In this document: positions 1 to 11,245 of the stretch, piece after piece | Layout: each line of letters opens with the position of its first letter | How positions within the stretch are numbered: the first letter of the stretch is position 1 | NCBI GenBank assembly: GCA_013368325.1 | Contig: JAACJK010000112.1 | Location: 744,001-808,000 of the forward strand | DNA from: Ephemerocybe angulata | Lineage: Eukaryota; Basidiomycota; Agaricomycetes; Agaricales; Psathyrellaceae | Direction: 5' to 3' | Length of the DNA: 64,000 bases | The notes under the pieces: generated by a model | The model's input: only the letters and a program-made list of their open reading frames with translations | The model's database searches: none | What the model was told of the DNA's origin: nothing | Made by a program: the position numbers and the translations under genes

Positions 1-968
1 CTCCTCGGCCTGCCCAAGATGTCCCAACTGTTCGCAACCAGACGCCAGTTCCTGGCCCGGTGGACGATGGCAAAAGGCGTGCGCAGCTGTATCGTTGGAA
101 TGAGAGGACTCAAATGCCCATTATCCCATATTCCGAGTGGGTGCACGCACCCCTCAGTACTCCTGCAGCAGCGTCCGCAACTGCTACGCCTCCAGAGGGA
201 GAGATTGCACCTCCTACAGCTCCAGCTGCAGAGACCTCATCTGCCATCGCTCCTGTGGCTCCATCCACGCCTACCATTTCTCCCGCTCCAGTGTCCACGC
301 CTCCTATCGCTCCAGCTGTAGAATCCTCGAACCCCAAAGCCGCAGCGGCGACGAAGAAAAATGGGAAGGGCAAAGCGCGCGACGATGCACGTCTCCTGGA
401 TCGCAATGCGGGATCGACGAGTCTTACTGCCCAACTTGAATGGACATTGAATTATACCCAACCTGCAAAGGAGAAGCCGAAGTTCAAGGAGGGTTCGTCG
501 CGCGGTGCAGTCGCTGCTCCTAGTCCACCGTCCCCAACCCAAAAGCGGAAGAGGACTGAAGAAGAAGAGGCCAACTCCGCATCTGACGCAGACGGGAAGC
601 CCTTCAAGTGCGACTGTGTGGATCGGGTCGATGAAAAGGACGGTCCTGAATGCACTCGCAAGTTTGCCAGGAGGGACATGGAGTTTTGGAATCACCTTTG
701 GGACGACCATATCGACGGGAAACGACTTCCCGATGACTATGAAAAGATTCAGTGCCCTTACAAGACTGTCGAGAAGGCCTGCGGGCTCCGCCTCAAGAAC
801 AACAAGAACAATGTCTACAAGCATTATGCTGAGCAGCACTTTAACGGGATGCTGCTCTGCAAGGAGCGCGAGTGCTTTGCTGTGGCTATTGATAAGGCGA
901 TAAAGGTGTGCAGAGATCACGTCTTGAAGACGAAGAAGGCTCGCACGAAGAAATCTGGATCATCGTGA
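1..968 (+). CDS. Family A zinc-finger protein, copy A1 (5' end outside window)
   Basis: Open from the window edge (frame begins at base 3) to the stop at 966-968, so the start and the 5' exons are missing. The protein has a Pro/Ala/Thr-rich region, a Lys/Gly-rich stretch leading into a conserved LLDRNAG motif, a basic nuclear-localisation-like cluster (KRKRTEEEE) and a C-terminal cysteine/histidine domain. That domain has three tandem units: C-x11-C with HLWDDH, CPYK..C with HYAEQH, and CKERECF..CRDH. This spacing is zinc-finger-like, so a nuclear nucleic-acid-binding role is plausible but unproven. It is closely similar to the copies at 38944-40877 and 54899-56836. A convergent cyclin-like gene follows at 1813-2718, as for several other A copies. 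I do not recognise a named family. Confidence 0.8.
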   Translation, partial: PRPAQDVPTVRNQTPVPGPVDDGKRRAQLYRWNERTQMPIIPYSEWVHAPLSTPAAASATATPPEGEIAPPTAPAAETSSAIAPVAPSTPTISPAPVSTPPIAPAVESSNPKAAAATKKNGKGKARDDARLLDRNAGSTSLTAQLEWTLNYTQPAKEKPKFKEGSSRGAVAAPSPPSPTQKRKRTEEEEANSASDADGKPFKCDCVDRVDEKDGPECTRKFARRDMEFWNHLWDDHIDGKRLPDDYEKIQCPYKTVEKACGLRLKNNKNNVYKHYAEQHFNGMLLCKERECFAVAIDKAIKVCRDHVLKTKKARTKKSGSS

Positions 969-1812
969 TTGCTTGACTCTTGACTGGTAGACTCTATCTC
1001 AACCCCAAGTCCTCATCGTTATTTCATCCCACCTTTCATTCCATATTTCTCCACTATCTATCATCCTCGCTGCGATTCAGACTTCGCTATCTAGAAACCC
1101 CTAAAAAACATTGTCTCGTTGCCTCCTCCACATTTTCTCTTGCCAATATTCGCTCTACTTTTCTCTTTTATCCTTTATGGATGCTCCTAATATGTATCAT
1201 CCCTCAGAGCTTCTGAATATATGCCCTATTGTCTATGCACCGAGATTCCGTTTTTCCTTGTGACTGATACAAGATACATGCGTACGTACTTAACTGAAAC
1301 GACCTTCCACAGATGTGCACTACACGGACTATTACCTGTGGCTCGCGTGAAGAGATCCATACCCGAACACGTGTGGAGAGTGGATTCTGCACTGCAGCGC
1401 GTCGCTTGTCGGCTCACACGCAGAGGGAGTACGCTCTTTCAAAGAGCTGTAAACCTTGGCCACATAGGTCATGGGAGTACGGTTATGTGAGTTCTGCAAC
1501 TTTTGAAGGTGCTCTGTCCTGAGGCTCCCGGGATTCGGCGATAAGAGAGCTGCCGCTGTCCTCTCTGTAAACAGATCGATATATACTTGATCTTCTTCCT
1601 ATGTTTGTTGGATCCCGACGGCTCCTAATCAATATCACAGTCGCACTGGGTGGCTCTGCGCGCCTTCCCCCGCTCATGAAATGGTATCCATTGAAGAGCG
1701 ATACATTGAAGCCACATTTATCCGAGGTACATGGAATGTTTACGCTGGATAGTCCGACTAATATTACAAGAGAGTGAGATGATAGCAAAGCGAAAAATAT
1801 CGAAGCACCGTA
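969..1812. other. Tail-to-tail spacer between A1 and the cyclin-like gene
   Basis: No gene seen. Bases about 975-1300 (T/C-rich 3' flank of A1) match the 3' flank of the A copy at 38944-40877 (40880-41230) and, inverted, 53200-53520. Bases about 1490-1790 match, inverted, 52490-52770 downstream of the cyclin-like gene at 51552. This spacer is therefore part of a duplicated block. Confidence 0.6.
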
Positions 1813-2718
1813 TCAATTATATCCTACTGCCCGGCGAATAAGGGTTGAGAAGAGATCCTTGATCCCCTGCGGGGCTTGGTCGCGCGGTTCAGCCCCGTCG
1901 CCGTGGACGTTGGCTTCATCCAGGTCGTGAACGATCGACCACATACGGCCGTCAAGCACGAGTGTCTCTCGGGACGGACCCCCATAGAATCCCAAAGGCT
2001 GGTTGACAATAATCTTGTGAACGCTCGCGTCGAGCCCAGCCCCAATAACATCTTTCCTGAACTTCTCCAAGTCCTTCGCACCGATGTGCATATTCCACTC
2101 GAGTCCCCGCAGCATCGCCAACTTGCAGGACTCGTGGGTGCCTCGGCGATGATCCATGCTTTTGTCTATGCCGACGGCCTTGTATCCTTTATCGGCGACG
2201 CAGTACTGCAGCCCCATCATGGCGACTGAGAAGACGACCGCATCTAGTGGGAATGCGGAAAGTAGAGTGTGCGAGGTCGAGTTCTTTCCTCGGAGGGTGT
2301 TGATGGCGCGGTAGCGTTGGAGGAATAGGAGCCCTGCGAAAAGGGACATCTGCCACAGGTCTCTGGGCTGGTCGAGGTAATCCAGGACAATCCAGTGGAA
2401 GAAGTCTTTCTCGCGCACAACGCGCTCCGGGCCGTTGGTGAAGATTGCCGCGGAGAAGTGGTACAGGATGTTGCCCATATCGCTATGAGAGATGGGAGCG
2501 AACTCTTTCTTCGATGAGTCTCCCTCCTTGAAGCTGATCTTGGGGTTGCGCTCCGTGGTTGTGGTCTGGGACGTGGATGCCGACGCCGCCCCAGTGGTTG
2601 AGTTGTTTGGTTTGGGTTGTTTGGGTTGCGCGGATGACTTGCGGCATCGAGGGCTGTAGATTGTAGTTTCTTTCGGGCGAATAAACAATCCAGCATGCAA
2701 GCCTCCTGCGCTAGACAT
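1813..2718 (-). CDS. Cyclin-like protein, copy C1
   Basis: Single-exon gene of 301 residues from the ATG at 2718; an in-frame ATG at 2778 is also possible, but 2718 matches the start of the other copies better. The N-terminus is low-complexity (Ser/Thr/Gln). From about residue 80 the protein looks like a cyclin box of the Pho80/PCL type: PISHSDMGNILYHF, then LLFLQRYRAIN, FPLDAVVFSVAMMGLQYCVADKGY split over two helices, then CKLAMLRGLEWNMHI. These match the order of helices and the hydrophobic/WN positions typical of PCL cyclins, which bind cyclin-dependent kinases. The C-terminus is specific to this family. It is convergent with A1 and near-identical in layout to 51552-52445. The family call is inferred from motif order only. 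Confidence 0.7.
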   Translation of the reverse strand: MSSAGGLHAGLFIRPKETTIYSPRCRKSSAQPKQPKPNNSTTGAASASTSQTTTTERNPKISFKEGDSSKKEFAPISHSDMGNILYHFSAAIFTNGPERVVREKDFFHWIVLDYLDQPRDLWQMSLFAGLLFLQRYRAINTLRGKNSTSHTLLSAFPLDAVVFSVAMMGLQYCVADKGYKAVGIDKSMDHRRGTHESCKLAMLRGLEWNMHIGAKDLEKFRKDVIGAGLDASVHKIIVNQPLGFYGGPSRETLVLDGRMWSIVHDLDEANVHGDGAEPRDQAPQGIKDLFSTLIRRAVGYN

Positions 2719-3289
2719 GGCTGAACGCAGACGTCGAGGTATGAGAAGAAAACGAACTCGTGTGGCAATCCTGGCCAACAGCCGGGAATTGATGCCATCA
2801 CATTCACATTGCTCATACGGGGGTCGCCGAAGCCGTCGAGGAGAAAGAGGTCAGTCAACTGTTCATGGAACTGTTTCCTCGGTCCAGAATTGGCGCGTCG
2901 TAGATAGTTGGGCTTCATATATTCGTTTCGTCCCCGCGCCTCCAGGTTGTGCCCACACGTGACTACATATCTTCCTAATTGGGAGGTTGAACTCAGCGTT
3001 CCGTGTCCTCTCACACGCATTGCTACTATAGTCAGCTATTACCACATTATATATATGTGTGTATATATTTCTGTCTACGTGGCTCGAAGGATAATATGAT
3101 CATATACTCTAGCTCAATTAAAAGTCCTGGTACGCTTAGAGATACCCGAAAAGATATAAAAGCACGAGCGACGAACCCAGCTGCAACGTCCGTATTGGGA
3201 ATCCAGAACACACTCCACGCACTCATTTATCGACAAGTCCTCGATGTTATCTTGCTCGTCGCCATCTCAAGATGCTGAAGCCAACACTG
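2719..3289. promoter_or_regulatory. 5' flank of cyclin-like gene C1
   Basis: Contains the probable promoter of the minus-strand gene ending at 1813. An alternating TA/TG tract at about 3043-3070 is the only core-promoter-like stretch. Bases about 3100-3180 match, inverted, 51060-51145, which lies upstream of the paralogous gene at 51552. No gene seen. Confidence 0.4.
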
Positions 3290-3580
3290 AGGTCCCCAGC
3301 CGTAGCGTTGAGTTGGGACTAGAGAAGAGGTGTGCGATTCCATGGTTAATCGGCAAGTTACGTCGAATACCGTGCCTAGGAATGCGAGCAGCCCTGCGGT
3401 ATCGCCCAGGTGCGATGTAGTGGAGGTAAAAATGCGCCCCTGCGAGTTCAAGCGTCGATGGAGGGGAAAGTTCATCCTGGCCTGGGCGTGTTCTTGGACG
3501 ATGTCATTCAAAGAGCCAAAGTATTGGCCTTTCTCGTCGAGGGCGACGGCACTTGTGTATGCCTGCCGCTGATGGAAGCT
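3290..3580 (+). pseudogene. Broken copy of unidentified SDH4 neighbour
   Basis: Weakly coding plus-strand stretch, best seen as GLGVFLDDVIQRAK near 3480-3525. It corresponds to an inverted copy at about 50590-50800 and to more distant relatives at 17350-17580 and 43430-43708. In every case it lies immediately 3' of an SDH4 copy and points toward it. Reading frames disagree between copies, so I treat it as decayed. The ancestral protein is not recognised. Confidence 0.4.
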
Positions 3581-3588
3581 ACCCGTGC

Positions 3589-3931
3589 TGTACAGACCAT
3601 GACAATGAGCTGAGTCAGACCTAGACACGCGAGAAGAAGGTCAGATTCAGACGTTAGGGAGAGTCGGATAGAGGTCATTTACGCACCGATATCGTTTGAC
3701 GGTCGCAGCGAGGGTGGCGGCGCGAAGGGTCCACCAGGATGCAGGCCCAAAGGCGAGGAACTTATAAGGTGGAGGTACTAGGTAGTCAGCGAGACACTGA
3801 TCGAATTTCACTACAAATAGCCAGTCACAATATGAATGGTGCAGAGCGATGAACGTTGCGGATGAACGGAAGACGTACCCCAATATGACCATACAGTGAT
3901 TCAGCTCAGGGAGGACGCCAAACGCCATCAA
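3589..3931 (-). pseudogene. SDH4 pseudogene 1 (3' exons)
   Basis: Minus-strand remnant of the succinate dehydrogenase membrane anchor gene. The exon-3 end (HMVILG-like), intron 3 and exon 4 are recognisable: FDQCLADYL, then a disturbed linker, then FGPASWWTLRAATLAATV. The last exon survives near 3590-3636 but its C-terminus is altered and the stop is displaced. Small insertions break the linker between the two transmembrane segments. Exons 1-2 are not readable. Compare the intact gene at 42546-43300. Confidence 0.75.
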
Positions 3932-5900
3932 AAATGGTGCAGTACTAGTTCATGTCTCTGGTGACGAAGGCAATGTTGGTGAAGGAGACGAGGGTAGAAA
4001 AGAGCGTCAAGAGAGCGTGGGCTCGAAGACCCAGTGTCACTGACTCTTTCAGACATACCTTCCTTGCGCGTACGATCCGTGTTCTCGGGACCGGCCCTCA
4101 AGTTCGCCGGCTTTGTCAGCAGAGGCAAACAATTGACGGGCGTGAAGGTGGCTGGGCATGGACGCTTGCTGTCCTTTCCTCCTCCCCAACGTTGCCTTCA
4201 CCATGTCGGCACTACCTGAAACGTCTCCACCGCAGGCTGACTGAAGCCTATCACATTTTTCGGGGTAGAGGCAGCCGGGATGACCTCCAAGGGGTCCCCA
4301 ACATTCAACGGTCCCAGCCTGGCCAATATCCACGCAATACCGACGCCGGAGCGACGGAATGGGCGGCTTCGCAATCGAGGAGGGTAGGTAGAGGCGTATG
4401 ATGTGTATGAGCAGCGGAGAAACCTCGTTCTAGGTACGTCTCTCCCCGAGTCTCCCTCCACATCCGTCGCTTTACACGTCAGTAGCTCGCTGTTATAGGC
4501 ATCGATCTCGGTTGATGGACGCACAGGGAGCATACGTGGCAACTCAGCCGTATCCCTTGGCTGGCCATACTCCTAGCCACGCACCATGCAGAGCGACTGC
4601 TCTGGTACGTTCTGCTCGAAAGTCATGGAGCGTCCATGAACTGCTAGCACCGCCCGTTCTCCCCAACTCAGGCCGAATCAGGCAGCGTTGTAGTTCACCC
4701 TTACACAGCCACTCCCGCCATTTCCATCCCTCGACGTGCGCGAGATGCTCGCTTGGCCAGCGATCGGGAACCCACAAGAGGCAGAGTATGTCCTGGACGC
4801 CACCCCTCTCACTGTTTCACGCATCTGGTCGAACGTCGCCCAGTCGTGGGATGCGACAGAGTGGATTGTGGTGTCCAGTCTAAACCTGCCTGATTGTCGT
4901 TCCCGCGCCATTCCGTCCAGGAAACGCGAGCTGGACCTGTCCCTAGGTAGACCTTTCAGAGCGGCCTGTGGTGCCTCCAGGCTCTCGGTTCTCGTAACCT
5001 CGTTTCAAGTCACCCAACTGCACCTCGATAAATGGGATTCGCAGTGTGGGATGGGTCATCCCAGATCTGATGAGGAGACCTCATCTCCAGATGTTCGCTG
5101 CATTTCCTACCCATAGGTACTCCAGGTTTCGTAAACGCCACCTACACCTAGACGATGGGAGCGTAGGTGGACGCGGGGCTACTGTGGTTCAAATGGTGAA
5201 ATGGGGGCCATCTTCGTTCAGGCTTGCACACCGAAGCCCAGTTCACAGCCGACGCGACGACTCCGTCGCGGCTATGCTTCAAGTGAATTGCGATTCGCAG
5301 CTCGGGCGAGAAAGCTTATAACCAGACCTCACTGCATTTCCTACCTACGGATACCCGAGATTCCATGACCGTCACCCGCACGTAGACGATGGGAGCGCAG
5401 GTGGGCCGCTACTATGATTCCGATGGTGGTGGGAGTCGCCTTCGTCGGGCCCTGCCCACCGAGCCCCTCCACATCCAAAGCACGAGGAGGATGCTTCAAA
5501 CGGGTTGCGCTTCAACATCGATCGTCAATTCAGCCAAGCGAGCTGCTTACGGGCAACCCATCAACGCGACCACCTGTACTCAGACAATGGGAGCGCAGGT
5601 CGTCGCGAGGTTATTTCCTACGATCCAGACAGTGGTAGAGCGAGAGCAGCTTCGCTCTGAATCGTTACTCGTACCTGCACACCGACTCCCGGCGAGTGCA
5701 CGTCCAAACACGGACAGCTTTTGGCTTGTTGGTGACCCCTGCACCTCTCGCTTTCCTGCAGACAACCTGAGCTCGATCTCTCAGGACGACTTGTAATGCC
5801 TTCGAGCTAAACTTAAAGGGTAATCTTATCAGCGCTTCTTGGCCCCCGCCGTTGTCGTTCCAGCTCAGCCGGCTGCACCTCGATAGATGGGAGTGGGGAT
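3932..5900. repeat. Dispersed repeat block R, copy R1
   Basis: Non-coding block shared with 18350-22450 (R2), 32560-34370 (R3) and, inverted, 48560-50060 (R4). Shared landmarks are the stretch 'ctggccatactc..cagagc' at about 4560, a segment at 4980-5110 ending in 'tgcatttc', and a recurring hairpin motif. Open frames inside it are not conserved between copies. It always adjoins an SDH4 remnant. Confidence 0.7.
5139..5602 (+). repeat. Three ~200-base modules, each with a 32-base hairpin core
   Basis: Cores at 5139-5170, 5373-5404 and 5571-5602 share the pattern CACCTxCAC..TAGACrATGGGAG.G.AGGT. The ends (CCACCTAC / GTAGGTGG) are inverted repeats around a constant middle. The spacing is 234 and 198 bases. 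The same cores recur in the other R copies and near 61160. Confidence 0.65.
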
Positions 5901-6461
5901 CTCATCACCAGACCATTTCCGTATTCTACCTGGCTATGCGTCGCCTTGCACAGGCTGGAGGACGAAGGTGCTCCTGTTGCGCTCTCAGGGTCTCGTTGCG
6001 TAACGTTTGGTCAATGGCTCAGCACGCACTGATGCTTTGTTGACATTTGGCTCATCGTGTCCAAAGTCAAACTGGTGTGGAGCAACGATTATGATTATGC
6101 AATTCAAGTGAGCTGAGGTAGCGCAATCAACGAGCTCCATTTCGGACCAAGTTATCTCAATCAATAAGTAGACATAGCAGCGCGAGTGCCCCCTCGGAAT
6201 GAGCTGGAAGACGGCCGTTGGCCTTTACCATTACAAAAAGCGTTGACTGCGCTAAGAGGACAAAGGCTTAATTAGCTGTCAGGATTTTCTTTCGTCGCGA
6301 GTCACTGGACGAAGCACAGTGAAACTGGTTTGGGTGGGGAGGTAAGATATCGCACGCGAGTTGAATGCGAAGTACGATGGATGCACGTCATGTTTTATTA
6401 AAACCACCCCCTCCGATCCTCGCTGCGCCCAGGTCAGCCCGTTGATGTACGAAGTTGTTCA
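5901..6461. other. Intergenic stretch, nothing recognised
   Basis: I see no gene, repeat or RNA here. A duplicated block shared with about 30185-31955 begins at about 6462. Confidence 0.4.
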
Positions 6462-6582
6462 TCAAGCCTAGCTTCTGATGATAGCAGCGCCCGTAAAGCC
6501 CTTCGCACAGTTTACTCAATACAGAGATCTCTGCTCCCACATTTATCCATCCATGAACCTAGAGTGAATGTACTCCCTGACC

Positions 6583-7844
6583 GTGTATAATTTCGCTTGG
6601 GCCAAGTTGACTTGGTCAACTTGGGTCAACTTGCCCCCGCCAAATGAGCCCAAGTTCGAACCAAGTTAGGCAAGTCGCTTGGGCAACTTGATTCCCACGG
6701 AGCGACAATTTCGCTTGGGTCGAAAACTTGGGTGTTCTGAATCGGCAGGGCAAGTTGAATAGTTAATCTCTATTCCGGCTCCCAAGAACATGACTGGGGA
6801 CCATTTGAGGGCGAAGGATAGATGCCATAATAGGTACTCGAGTGCTTATAGGCATGGCACCGTCGTAATTATTCACCCTTTTTAACATTTCCCTTGCTTT
6901 TATACAATCTAGTATACAGTCTTATTTATACAGGAGTCGAGCAGATTGCATCACTGGGGAACTCTAGTCTAATGTTAGGCACCACTATATTCCCAATGAT
7001 GAGTTAGAATAGACTGGAAGACGTAAGACTTCGAAATGTGATTGAGATTTGCGGCTCATCTGAATTGTGGGCCTTGGAAGCAGGTCGAACCGAGACTTCG
7101 GCTTTCCCTAAACAAATATGGTCTGGCCGAGCTCTGAACGTTGAACGGCGGTGCAGCGGCAAGGCACAAGCTTAGCAAAATTGTTTATATATTGTTTGGA
7201 AGCGGGATCGAAACATGTCTCAGCTTGGTCTCGGCACATTTGAATGTTCTGCTTTTCGTAGATATAACGACCAGTATCCAATTGAGGAGCTCGAGGTGGT
7301 AAATAACAACAGCTATATCACTTCAACGCTGTATGTGTTACCGGAGTAGCAGAAAGCAGCAGAGACGGAATTGGAGCCAAAAAATAATCAGGCGGAGTAT
7401 ATCAGTGCCGGCAACGCCCTTACACTCTTACTTGGTAGCTGAGCCTCACCAGATCAGATTATAGGTAATGTACGTATCACCCTACGTCCTCGCGCCCCCC
7501 AAGTTAGGGGTTACCAACTTGGGTCACAACTTGGGACAAATTTCAGGAAAAGGCTCAGATGCCAATGGCAGACGAGGTGAAGCTTAATCACCGTCTAGTA
7601 TCACCCTCACGACCAGTCCTGGCCCTTACCATACAGAAGCGGCCTCTAATTACCATGGTATGCATATAAAAACAGCACAAGTTAGTGATACCGATCCTTG
7701 CTAAATTGACTTGACCTTCGCTTGTACTTGCACCGACTTGCAAGTTGGTCCAAGTCAACTTGTCTCGTTTTGGCGGAGCCAAGTCCGCCCAAGTTGACCC
7801 AAGTTGACCAAGTCAACTTGGCCCAAGCGAAATTATGTACCACC
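6583..7844. mobile_element. 1262-base terminal-inverted-repeat element
   Basis: The ends are inverted copies built on ATAATTTCGCTTGGGCC followed by CAAGTTGAC/GTCAACTTG motifs (about 6587-6640 and 7790-7840). The flanks carry a direct repeat GTACTCCCTTGACC, with one T missing on the left (6570-6582 and 7845-7858). The paralogous block at 30298 has a single copy of that sequence and no element, so it is an empty site. The interior is AT-rich with more AAGTTG/CAACTT repeats and no credible transposase, so the element is non-autonomous. A 13-14-base target duplication is unusual for an inverted-repeat transposon; I do not assign a superfamily. Confidence 0.75.
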
Positions 7845-8228
7845 GTACTCCCTTGACCAAGACGCCCTACGTTATGTAAGACGCTTAGACTATTCAAAAT
7901 CGCAGTCAAGAAGGCAGATAGGCGCCTCCAGTGAAGGTTGGGCTGTTGCGATCAATATCTCCGCCGATTGCGCGGCAGAGGGGGGAGATATAGGTGATGC
8001 ATCAGGCACTTCAGAAGCCCACCAACGCCTTAACGATTTTGATGCATTCTCCAAGCTGATTTTTGTGCCATTTTCCGAAGAAACTCTGGAAAGGTGAAGG
8101 CAGCGATAGCAGTATATAAAGATAGTTCTAAGTTCGATATATTCGAACAATAAAAAATGCTAGCTTATGAAGGATACAGGAGTAATAGATAAAGCGCCAG
8201 AGGCATAATAAACAGGTCTATGACCTAT
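7845..8228. other. 3' flank of the secreted zinc-finger-like gene
   Basis: No gene seen. It matches 30298-30682 of the second copy. Bases 7845-8000 are also similar to 9120-9270 on the other side of the gene, indicating an older tandem duplication of this locus. Confidence 0.5.
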
Positions 8229-8767
8229 TTACCTCCTTCGGCTCGGGCTAGGCGATCGCGACCTGCCAGTGCCCTGCACAACTGCGTTGTTGACCTTGCA
8301 TCCTCCAAGTATCTGGGGATTGGTAGCGCAATGCTTCGCCTGAAATCACCATCACATATCAGCCCCCAGTTTTTGTGAGATGTTTTAGTAGAGAGAGGGG
8401 GGGGACGTACGTCGGCCTCATTCTGGTAGACTTTGCCGCAATACGGGCACTTGTACGTCTTCTCCTTCGAACTCCCTCCGCCGCGGCGCTCAAGGCGGTC
8501 GCTGAGCTCGTTGATCAGGTCGCGGGTAGAGAGGTCGTCGAGGATCTCGCGGCGCTCGAGAGCGTAGTCGAAGGCTTCGAGATCGCGCGTGGCGAACTCG
8601 TCGACAAGCTCCCTGGCGTCGTAGGTCTGATAGGTAAACCAGGATGTGAGTACTTGGAGTAAAGAGGGATGCGGTTGTGGGGTACGAACGGATTCAGAGG
8701 AGTAGGCTGCAACGTAGGTAGCCAGAGAGGCGACAATAGAAATGAGAGTGAAGGCTGATACACGCAT
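8229..8767 (-). CDS. Secreted zinc-finger-like/cysteine peptide precursor, copy 1
   Basis: Three exons by my reading: 8767-8690, 8626-8411 and 8339-8229 (134 residues). Intron 1 has a GTTCGT donor; intron 2 is GTACGT..TTTCAG. Residues 1-21 are a clear signal peptide (MRVSAFTLISIVASL..). An acidic pro-region with repeated ATRDL/STRDL and ERR sites follows; both ERR sites could be cut by a Kex2-type protease. After LERR comes a basic segment with CPYCGKVY..AKHC and GGC (four Cys, one His), ending in an Arg/Ser tail RSRSPSPSRRR. The Cys/His spacing resembles a zinc finger, but in a secreted protein the cysteines could form disulfides instead. A duplicate lies at 30683-31217. The family is not recognised. 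Confidence 0.75.
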
Positions 8768-8865
8768 TTTGTTGGGGCGAGTGGTGAGAGATGAGAGAGA
8801 GACTGTGTTGTGTTTGAATGAGTGGGTTAGCTGTTGAAGATGCTTTTCTGTCTCTTCCAGGCTGC

Positions 8866-8877
8866 CTTTTATATTAT
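8866..8877 (-). promoter_or_regulatory. TATA box of the secreted peptide gene
   Basis: Minus-strand TATAAAAGG about 100 bases upstream of the ATG at 8767. It is conserved in the second copy (about 31313-31322). The leader downstream is rich in CTCT/CA. Confidence 0.6.
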
Positions 8878-11245
8878 GTGCACCCCTCCCCTGCCACTAA
8901 TCCCCTTCAATAGTACTTGATAATAATCACCGGCGCTTTCCATTCCCGCTATGGTAGGCGCTGAAAATGCTCGCAACCCCGACCCGTCCCGCCCGACGCA
9001 AAGGTGTAACAGAGTCCAAGTCTCATCTGTCACCAACCTTCTCATGCCAATAGCAGCGCCCGTACGAGAAGCACCTCGTAAGCCATACTCAAGATGTTCC
9101 CATATCTGCCTATGCATTGACCCAAAAAGGTAGTGATACCCTTCACCGAGACGCCCCATGCTATGTAAGACACCTAACCTATTCAAAATCGCAGTCATAG
9201 AACTCAGATGGCTTGAGATGGGCGCCTGAAATATGGAGTTGGACTGTTGGGATCTGTGATCTGAGACTTTTGCGCGCATCCAGCGGCAGGCCAAGGAACT
9301 TGAAGCGTGTGGTGCTCAATGGGTATACATGGGAAAAAGTAAGTGAGATCAGGCTCGCATGATCTGCGCAGCCGGTAAATGGGAGATCTGTCGCTAAGTT
9401 AGGTCATGCCGTTTGCTGTCGCACGTTGCGATAGGGATCTTCTGTTCAATGTTTATGTTTACGAGGTAATGGTTAGGCTACTTACTTATGATGCCGAGTG
9501 CGCTCTACTAGTTGTTTGTAAGGAAAAAGAGCGGTCGGGAGTCGTTCCAAAAGCCCACTGCGGCTGCAGCTCTGCTACCACCAGGTACCTCTAAAACCCT
9601 GAGGTAGGGCGGCGGCGTTGACTATTATCCCATGATTATGTTTAGGCTCTGAGTCTCTAATCAGAGACTCCGAAGGAAGCGCATTTCTCATGTGAAGGCG
9701 ATGCGACAGTCAATGTTGACAGCATATCAATATAGTAGGGACTGGGGTAAGTATTGCTAAGTAAGCTGGCTCGCAGGATTCGCGCAGCCGGAACTCTGGA
9801 GATTTGACAACGCCGACGTGAGGTCATGCCGACCGTGTCATGCTGCAATCATTCATTCAATGCCTCAGTCCCATTGAACCATGGAGCATTAAGTACACTG
9901 TGTCCCGGCGCTCACATAGAGCGCCCAGAGTATGGCTGGTCCCGCGTATCCGAGATGTTGACTGTGCATTCTATGTCATGGAGGGCCCCGGTCAAGCCCC
10001 GGTGTACTGCAACCTCGCCATAATCGTGCCGCCGGGTGAAGGGACCATGCGTAATTTGAGATGGTACCTGATGGTACTCTCCCAGAGATGCGCCCACATC
10101 ACCCCAAGACGAAAGAACTTAACATAATGCTATGTTTTATTGAAAGTGGTGCTATTATATGACACTGTTTGATTACTTGCGTTTTTGACATTTGAATTTA
10201 TGGATGATGCGGGAGCGCTTAACTTCCGAGGACATTCGTTTCGTTTCTTTAAATTCTCGCTCTTAGGCTGCGCCCAGACATTCTCTTTTGTACCGTCATG
10301 TCTAAGCAAAAGCTACTAAGACCAAGCGAAATGGCCAAGCATCAAGCAAAGGTGAAGTGCACTGTGTTGCTGATGTATCAAAGGGCTACCCCACAGTGTT
10401 ACACATCTCAAGAAGGTACGCTTAAGCACCATCAGAAAGCAATTGTGAATGCCTCGCGGGGCCATAATACTCGGGGACTTAAATGTCATATTACTATCGC
10501 ATAATAAGCGCTCATGCTCTGGGGCTGCTTGATACTGCAAACAAGGCCACGATTATCCAAATACTTGAGCATGCCATCTGGGAGGATGGTTGGTCGTCGT
10601 CGGGATCCATCGCACCGACAATGATTTACTCCCTTCTCATTCATCATGGACACTTATTCCCTTCACATTTGCATTGGACTTTGATTCATATGAACTTATC
10701 TTCGATTTAGTTTACTTACTGGCAGCTCATTCAATATTCTAAGTATCCATTAGATATACTTCGCAGTACAGCGCGCATCAATACAAAGTTTCGACGTGGA
10801 ATTGACAATAGTTCATATGGTTCATCACGCACACACACGGTACAATGGCGAGCGCATACTTGCATATACTTAATCTGACGCGGCTCCAAAATGGTTCCCT
10901 ATCTCCTCAGTTTCTGTTGGGAATTGCCATTAGCGAGATTTCATTCGGAGAGCACTTCAATATACGTAGTCGTATACTGAACTGGGGTCAAGCACGCAGT
11001 GGCAAGGAAAGGGGAAGATGACGACGTTGAAGGTGGTTGAGAACAAGCCGCGGCGAACAAACGGATCGCCTTACCGAAATGGGCGCCCGACCGGTGATCA
11101 AATGCAAGCCCTAGTTCGGGGTTCTTAAAATGGCAATGTCGGCGCGAGGCGGGACTCGGGAAATTTGAGCGGACAACGATGTGAATACTAGCCTAGTCAA
11201 CATTTTCTACTGAACGTGTATGTATATTTTCAAGCTTGATTGAAG
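8878..11245. other. Intergenic; duplicated to ~9480, then unique
   Basis: Bases up to about 9480 match 31325-31950. From there to 11245 I recognise no gene, RNA or repeat. Several open frames of 60-95 codons exist but show no family features, signal peptide or paralogue support. Confidence 0.4.

Noticed and set aside
237..920. Long minus-strand open frame opposite A1, with similar ones opposite A3 and A4
   Set aside because: Mirror frames of the coding strand in GC-rich, repeat-like codons. The sense frames carry the finger pattern and conserved splice phases.
4736..5116. Open frames of 75-155 codons in repeat block R (also 21170-21732, 33311-33640, 48996-49346)
   Set aside because: Homologous copies do not keep the same frame, so these are chance frames in a non-coding repeat.
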